A stretch of 64,000 bases of DNA from Cinclus cinclus (lineage: Eukaryota > Chordata > Aves > Passeriformes > Cinclidae). Below are positions 58,320 through 64,000 of the stretch, one piece after another (within the stretch, counting starts at the first letter, position 1; each line of letters begins with the position of its first letter). The translations under genes and the position numbers were made by a program. Under the pieces are notes generated by a model. That model had not been told where the DNA came from and made no database searches. It saw only the letters and a program-made list of their open reading frames with translations. The stretch is taken from NCBI RefSeq assembly GCF_963662255.1, contig NC_085082.1, forward strand, positions 620,001 to 684,000, given 5' to 3'.

Positions 58320-58649
58320 CCCCCGCGCCGCCATTTTGTTTCCGGCGCGCTCTGATGACGTCACGCGCAGGCTCATCTACGCGCTTACTTAATCTGCATA
58401 GCCACGCCCCCGTGGCGTTCAGCGGTCAATCATGCTGTTAGTCACGCCCACCCAGATGGAAGATTCTATGGATGTTGCTGTCAATCAAATTATTGGTCAC
58501 GCCCCCCTACGATCGGTTATCCGTTAGGCCACGCCCTCTTTCGGGCACGCCCAGGGCGGATCCCTCTCGGTTTTTCCAGGCCACGCCCCCTCCCGGAAGT
58601 GACCCCGCCCCTTCCCCGTTCCGGTCCCGAACCGGCGCCGCTCCCGCAG
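58320..58649 (+). promoter_or_regulatory. CAPNS1: CAPNS1 promoter and non-coding first exon
   Basis: Unique CpG-rich block with a YY1 motif (gccgccattttg, 58327-58338), an adjoining ETS site (ttccgg), a perfect CRE (tgacgtca, 58356-58363) and a second ETS site (ccggaagt, 58593-58600). There are also several ccacgcccc boxes. A donor cag/gtaccg at 58649/58650 would end a 5'UTR exon that joins the acceptor at 59364, upstream of the ATG. Confidence 0.65.
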
Positions 58650-59364
58650 GTACCGAACCCTCCCGAAACCGTCTGGACCTTCCCCGAACCCTTCCGGGAC
58701 TCTCCCGAATCTCCCCGAACCCTCCCGGGACCTCCCGAACACTCTCGGGACCCTCCCAATCCCTCCCGAACCTTCCCGAACCTCCCCGAACCCTTCCGGG
58801 ACTCTCCCGAACCTCCCCGAACCCTTCCGGGACTCTCCCGAATCTCCCCGAACCCTCCCGGGACTCTCCCGGGACCTCCCGAACACTCTCGGGACCCTCC
58901 CAATCCCTCCCGAACCTTTCCGGGACTCTCCCGAATCTCCCCGAACCTCCCGGAACTCTCCCGGGACCCTCCCAATCCCTCCCGAACCTTCCCGAACCTC
59001 CCCGAACCCTTCCGGGACTCTCCCGAATCTCCCCGAACCCACCTCCCCGAACCCTTCCGGGACTCTCCCGAACCTTCCCGAACCTCCCCGAACCCTCCCG
59101 GGACCTCCCGAACACTCTCGGGACCCTCCCAGTCCCTCCCGAACCATCCCCGACCCGTTCCGAATTTTGCCCGAACACTCCTGGGACCCTCCCCGAGCCC
59201 TCCCCGAACTCTTCCCGAACTCTCCCGAACACTTCCGAACACTCCCTCGGAACCGGGGGAATCCCGGGGGGTTTTGGGGAGTTTTTTGGGGGATTTTTGG
59301 GGTTCCTCGGAACCCCCCCGGTATCCCGAGTGTCTCCTAACGGTGCTGTCTCCTTCTCTTCCAG
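58650..59364 (+). repeat. CAPNS1 intron 1: CCCTCCCGAACCTTCCCGAA array
   Basis: C/A-rich units of about 11-20 bp (ccgaacccttccgggactct; cccgaatctccccgaaccct) to about 59240, then unique sequence to the acceptor cttctcttccag at 59364. The 5'UTR part of the next exon also carries agtaacccctcccagtactc repeats (59365-59510). Confidence 0.85.
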
Positions 59365-59512
59365 CCGCTCCCAGTGCTCCCAGTAACGCCCTGGTGTCCT
59401 CCCAGTAACCCCTCCCAGTACTCCCAGTAACCCCTCCCAGTACTCCCAGTAACCCCTCCCAGCACTCCCAGTACCCCCTCCCAGCGCTCCCAGCGCCTCC
59501 CAGTTTGGCACC

Positions 59513-62500
59513 ATGTTCCTGGTGAAGGGGTTACTGGGCGGTGGGGGCGGGGGCGGTGGGGGGGGTCTCCCCGCGGGCATCGGCTCCGTTTTGGGGGGGC
59601 TCCTGAGCGGGGGAGGGGGCGGTGGGGGCGGCGCCGGGGGAGCCATGGGGGTCCTGGGAGGAGTCATCAGTGCCATCAGGTGAGGGGACACTGGGGGGGT
59701 TGGGGGGGTTGGGGACATTGGGGACACTGGGGGGGATTGGGGACATTGGGGGGACAGGGGGACATTGGGGATATTGGGGGGATTGGGGGGATTGGGGGGA
59801 TTGGGGACATTTGGGGACATTGGGGGACATTGGTGACATTTGGTGACATTTGGTGACATTGGGGGGATATTGGGGGGGTTGAGGGACAATGGGGACACTG
59901 AGGGGGATTGGGGACATTGGGGACATTGGGGGACATTGGTGACATTTGGTGACATTTGGGGACATTGGTGACATTTGGTGACATTTGGGGACATTGGGGG
60001 ACATTGGGGACATTTGGGGACATTGGGGACATTTGGGGACACTGGGGGACATTGGTGACATTTGGGATATTGAGGGAGGGGGCGAGGTGACACTTTGGGG
60101 ACATTGGGGGGGGGGGTGACCCTTTGGGGACATTAGGGGGGGGGTGACCCCTCTGACCCCTCCCACAGCGAAGCCGCCGCCCACTACAACCCCGAGCCCC
60201 CCGTAAGTGACACCCACCCCCCCACCCCCCCCCCCCCCACTCCTCGGGGACCCCCTGGGGGTGTCCCCGGACCCCTCCCCAGATTTGGGGTCCCCTGACC
60301 CCCCCGTGTCCCCTCCCCGTGTCCCAGCCCCCCCGTGCTCACATCTCCACGGTCGACGCCAACGAGAGCGAGGAGGTTCGGCAGTTCCGGCGCCTCTTCA
60401 CCCAGCTGGCCGGGGAGGTGAGGGATCGACCACTGGGATCTGCTGGGATCCGCTGGGATCCACTGGGATCCGCTGGGATCCACTGGGATCCGCTGGGATT
60501 GAGAGACTCGCTGGGATCCACTGGGATCCGCTGGGATTGAGAGACTCGCTGGGATCCACTGGGATCCACTGGGATTTGAGAGACTCGCTGGGATCCACTG
60601 GGATCCACTGGGATTTGAGAGACTCGCTGGGATCCACTGGGATTTGAGGGGTCCACTGGGATCTACTGGGATTTGAGAGACTCACTGGGATCCACTGGGA
60701 TCCACTGGGATATGAGGGGTCCACTGGGATCCACTGGGATTTGAGAGACTCACTGGGATCCACTGGGATCTACTGGGATTGAGAGACTCACTGGGATCCA
60801 CTGGGATCCACTGGGATTTGAGAGACTCACTGGGATCCACTGGGATCCACTGGGATATGAGGGGTCCACTGGGATCCACTGGGATTTGAGAGACTCGCTG
60901 GGATCCACTGGGATCCACTGGGATTGAGAAACTCGCTGGGATCCACTGGGATTTGAGGGGTCCACTGGGATCTACTGGGATTTGAGAGACTCACTGGGAT
61001 CCACTGGGATCCACTGGGATATGAGGGGTCCACTGGGATCCACTGGGATTTGAGAGACTCACTGGGATCCACTGGGATCCACTGGGATTGAGAAACTCGC
61101 TGGGATCCACTGGGATTTGAGGGGTCCACTGGGATCTACTGGGATTTGAGAGACTCACTGGGATCCACTGGGATCCACTGGGATATGAGGGGTCCACTGG
61201 GATCCACTGGGATTTGAGAGACTCACTGGGATCCACTGGGATCTACTGGGATTGAGAGACTCGCTGGGATCCACTGGGATTTGAGGGGTCCACTGGGATC
61301 TACTGGGATTGAGAGAATCACTGGGATCCACTGGGATTTGGGGGACCCACTGGGATTGAGGGGTCGGTGTCCACTGGGATTCGTGGGATCCACCGGGATC
61401 CACCGGGATTCACCAGGATCCCCCAAAACCACCTGGGATCCCCCAAAATCCCACTGGGATCCCCCAACCCCCTCTAGCCCAGGGTTCCCCAGGATTTGGG
61501 GATCCCCCAGGATTTGGGATCAGGATTTTGGGGTTTCTCAGGATTTAGGGGTGGATCCCCAATTTTGGGAATCCCACAAGGTTTGAGATCAGGATTTTGG
61601 GGGTTTCCCCAAGTTTTGGGATTCCCACGAGGTTCATGACCAGGATTTTGGGGAATCTCCAAATTTTGGGATTTTCCCAAGGTTCATGATCAGGATTTTG
61701 GGATTTTTCAGGATTTGGGTTTTTTTTCAGGATTTGGGGTTTTTTTCCAGGATTTGGGTTTTTTTTCAGGATTTGGGATTCCCCCAAGGTTTGTGATCAG
61801 GATTTTGGGATTTTTTCAGGATTTGGGTTTTTTTCAGGATTTGGGGTTTTTTTTTCAGGATTTGGGTTTTTTTCCAGGATTTGGGTTTTTTTTTCAGGAT
61901 TTGGGATTCCCCCAAGGTTCATGATCAGGATTTTGGGGTTTTTCAGGATTTGGGGTTTTTTTCAGGATTTGGGGTTTTTTGTCAGGATTTGGGATTCCCC
62001 CCACGGTTCGTGATCAGGATTTTGGGATTTTTCAGGATTTGGGTTTTTTTTTCAGGATTTGGGATTCCCCCAAGGTTCATGATCAGGATTTTGGGGTTTT
62101 TCAGGATTTGGGGTTTTTTTCAGGATTTGGGGTTTTTTGTCAGGATTTGGGATTCCCCCAAGGTTCATGATCAGGATTTTGGGATTTTTCAGGATTTGGG
62201 TTTTTTTTTCAGGATTTGGGATTCCCCCAAGGTTCATGATCAGGATTTTGGGGTTCCCCCCACCCCCCACCCCCCTCCCACCCACCCAAATTTTCCCCCA
62301 GGACATGGAGGTGAGCCCCACCGAGCTCATGAACATCCTCAACAGGGTCGTCACCCGCCGTGAGTGCCCCCCAAAATCGGGATTAGGGTGGGATTTTGGG
62401 GTTCCCGTGGCTCTGACTGGATCCAGGAATTGGGGGAACACCCCCTCCACCCTCCCAAAAAACCCAAAAAAAACCCCGTGACCCCCCCAGACCCCGACCT

Positions 62501-63768
62501 GAAGACGGATGGATTTGGGCTGGACACGTGCCGGAGCATGGTGGCGGTCATGGATGTATCCTGAGATTTTTTTATTTTTATTTTATTTTTTTTTTTTTGG
62601 GTTGGGATTTTGGGGGGGGGATTTTGGGGTGTGGGGAAATGCGGGAGGGGTGGGGGGGAGGGGGGGGGGGGATGGGTTCTTCGCCGCTCCCCAAAATGTC
62701 CTTGATGAGCCCCCTCCCCCAATCCAAGAGCGACACCACCGGGAAATTGGGATTTGAGGAGTTCAAATATCTCTGGAATAACATCAAGAAGTGGCAGGTG
62801 AGGACCCCCAAAAATTTGGAAATTTGGGGGAGGGTCTGGAATTGAGGTGTGGGGGGGGGGGGCGGGAGGGGGGGCGTGTCCTAAAAATATGAAGTGGGGG
62901 AGGTCAAAGTGGAACGGGGATCCCAAAATTGGGGGTGCTGAGGATGGAGGGAGACCCCAAAATGGATCCCAAAATTGGGGGGGGTGGGGGGGGAATCCTA
63001 AAATAAAAGGTCAAAAATCGAGGAGTGATGAAAATTGGGGAGGGGGGGGGTCAGGGATGGGGGGGGGGGGGGGGGGGGGGCACCCCAAAAAATCGGGGGT
63101 GGGAACTTCAAAATCAAAAGTGGGCATCCCAAAATCGAGGATTGCTCAGAACTGAGGAGACCCCAAAATTCCCATCCAGAATCCCAAATTCCCATCCCGG
63201 AATCCCAAAATTCCCATCCCCGAATCCCAAAATTCCCATCCTGAGTCCCAAATTCCCATCCCCAAATCCCAAAATTCCCATCCCGAAATCCCAAAGTTCC
63301 CACCCCGAAATCCCAAAATTCCCATCCAGAATCCCAAATTCCCATCCTGGAATCCCAAAATTCCCATCCAGAATCCCAAATTCCCATCCCCGAATCCCAA
63401 AATTCCCATCCGCGAAATCCCAAAATTCCCATCCCCGAAATCCCAAAATTCTCGGCCCTCCCCCTTAAATCCCATTAAACAGGGGGTGGGGGTGGGGTGG
63501 GGGTTGGGATTTTTTTGAGTTTTTTTATTGAGGAGGGGTCCTCAAATTCTTGGGGGGGGGGGGTGAAGGATTTTTTTTTTTTTTTTTTTGGGGGGGGGGT
63601 GCACGACCCCTAACCGGGGATGACCCCCCCCCTCCCCCCTCCCCCACCCCCCCAAAATTTTTTTTTTTTTTTGTTTTCCCCTCCCCCAGTGCGTGTACAA
63701 AGAATTCGACGCCGATCGCTCGGGGACCATCGGGCCCCAGGAGCTGCCAGGGGCCTTTGAGGCCGCAG
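59513..63768 (+). CDS. CAPNS1: Calpain small regulatory subunit 1, 3' part outside window
   Basis: Regulatory subunit of calpain-1 and -2, cytosolic Ca2+-dependent proteases. Exons: 59513-59679, 60169-60202, 60328-60417, 62302-62359, 62491-62555, 62729-62797, 63690-63768; phases agree, 187 aa visible of about 268 in human. MFLVKGLLGG begins the Gly-rich domain V, with two poly-Gly runs and LPAGIGSVLGGLLSG. Then come the conserved MGVLGGVISAISEAAAHYNP, ANESEEVRQFRRLFTQLAGE and the penta-EF-hand domain: SPTELMNILNRVVTRHPDLK, FGLDTCRSMVAVMD, SDTTGKLGFEEFKYLWNNIK, and the EF-hand loop DADRSGTIGPQELPGAFEAA. EF-hands 4-5 must lie beyond 64000. The intron sequence after 63769 has only T/G-rich low complexity. 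Poly-Gly favours CAPNS1 over the retrogene CAPNS2, as does the multi-exon structure. Confidence 0.95.
59680..60168 (+). repeat. CAPNS1 intron 2: GGGGACATTGGGGACATTTGG array
   Basis: Decamers ggggacattg/gggacatttg/gtgacatttg, the same family and orientation as ERCC1 intron 8, with a repeated block of about 200 bp (59690-59870 and 59870-60060). Confidence 0.9.
60418..61470 (+). repeat. CAPNS1 intron 4: GGGATCCACTGGGATTTGAG array
   Basis: Units of 10-11 bp (ctgggatcca, ctgggatctg) with a roughly 35-65-bp higher-order unit containing ttgagagactcgctgggatc. There are dozens of ggatcc palindromes. The array starts immediately after the donor. Confidence 0.9.
61471..62260 (+). repeat. CAPNS1 intron 4: TTTTTTTCAGGATTTGGG array
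   Basis: Units of about 18-20 bp in which a T-tract plus cag is followed by gatttggg, interleaved with a block caaggttcatgatcaggatt that repeats about eight times. Each ttttttcag mimics a 3' splice site; the true acceptor of the next exon is at 62301 (ttttcccccag). Confidence 0.9.
63145..63465 (+). repeat. CAPNS1 intron: CCCAAAATTCCCATCCCGAAAT array
   Basis: About fifteen units of 20-22 bp, aatcccaaaattcccatccc with ag/gg/cg variants. The preceding 62800-63140 is irregular G-rich ggatcccaaaattggggggg sequence. The 63470-63689 stretch is T/G homopolymers up to the acceptor. Confidence 0.88.
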
Positions 63769-64000
63769 GTTTGGGGCATTTATTATTTATTTTCTTTTTT
63801 TTTTTTTGGGTGGGGGGGGTTTTCAGAAATTTGGGGGCTTGGGGGGGATGGGAGGGGTGCGGGGGAGGGGTTTTGGGGGTGGGGTTGGGTTGGGTTGGGG
63901 TGAGGGTTGGAATTGTTCAGGGGAGGTTTGAAAAAATCATCGGGATTTTTTGAAGTCGGCTCTTGTGGGGGGGGGTGAGTCCAAAAATTATTGGGGAGCC

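Overview
The window looks like vertebrate nuclear DNA from a very GC-rich, gene-dense, minisatellite-packed chromosome, most likely a bird (sauropsid) dot/microchromosome. The basis is direct: six recognisable vertebrate genes with GT-AG exons that keep phase, short introns, extreme GC at third codon positions, almost every intron filled by its own tandem repeat, no recognisable transposon, and two assembly gaps of exactly 200 N. The bird assignment is an inference from this genome style, not from a species-specific marker.

Layout: ERCC1 (+, 753-7479) is complete. POLR1G (-, 8600-9044) is tail-to-tail with it and only its last exon is present; it runs into gap 1 (9151-9350). HIF3A (+, 9945-24822) has lost its 5' exons (bHLH and early PAS-A) at that gap but is otherwise continuous to its stop. 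PPP5C (+, 27419-39368) is complete, 13 coding exons and 498 aa. A 4.5 kb repeat-rich interval holds a triple CCAAT-box element and then the CLIP3 first exon and promoter. CLIP3 (+, 44395-56627) has its ankyrin exons missing around gap 2 (44802-45001). CAPNS1 (+, from 59513) runs off the right edge. The human orthologues all lie on 19q13, but ERCC1/POLR1G and HIF3A/PPP5C are in 19q13.32 while CLIP3 and CAPNS1 are in 19q13.12, so this is a rearranged order, or partly a scaffolding effect at the gaps.

The genes are housekeeping or signalling genes with no shared pathway: nucleotide-excision repair (ERCC1), RNA polymerase I (POLR1G), hypoxia signalling (HIF3A), a TPR Ser/Thr phosphatase (PPP5C), a CAP-Gly trafficking adaptor (CLIP3) and the calpain small subunit (CAPNS1).

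The most unusual feature is how the tandem repeats relate to splicing. In at least five places the repeat unit carries a real exon-intron junction: the CLIP3 donor plus about 75 bp of exon, present 21 times; the HIF3A exon-7 acceptor, about 8 times; the HIF3A first visible donor, 5 times; ERCC1 exon 8 and its donor, twice; and the 5' end of a CLIP3 exon, about 4 times. Elsewhere, reverse-complementary copies of one 10-mer array family flank exons (ERCC1 exons 7-8; the second CAP-Gly exon of CLIP3), an arrangement expected to favour exon looping. ERCC1 also carries an in-frame, exon-embedded Asp/Asn-Arg/Gln dipeptide expansion of about 69 residues. All exon boundaries were placed by eye from GT/AG, phase and family similarity.
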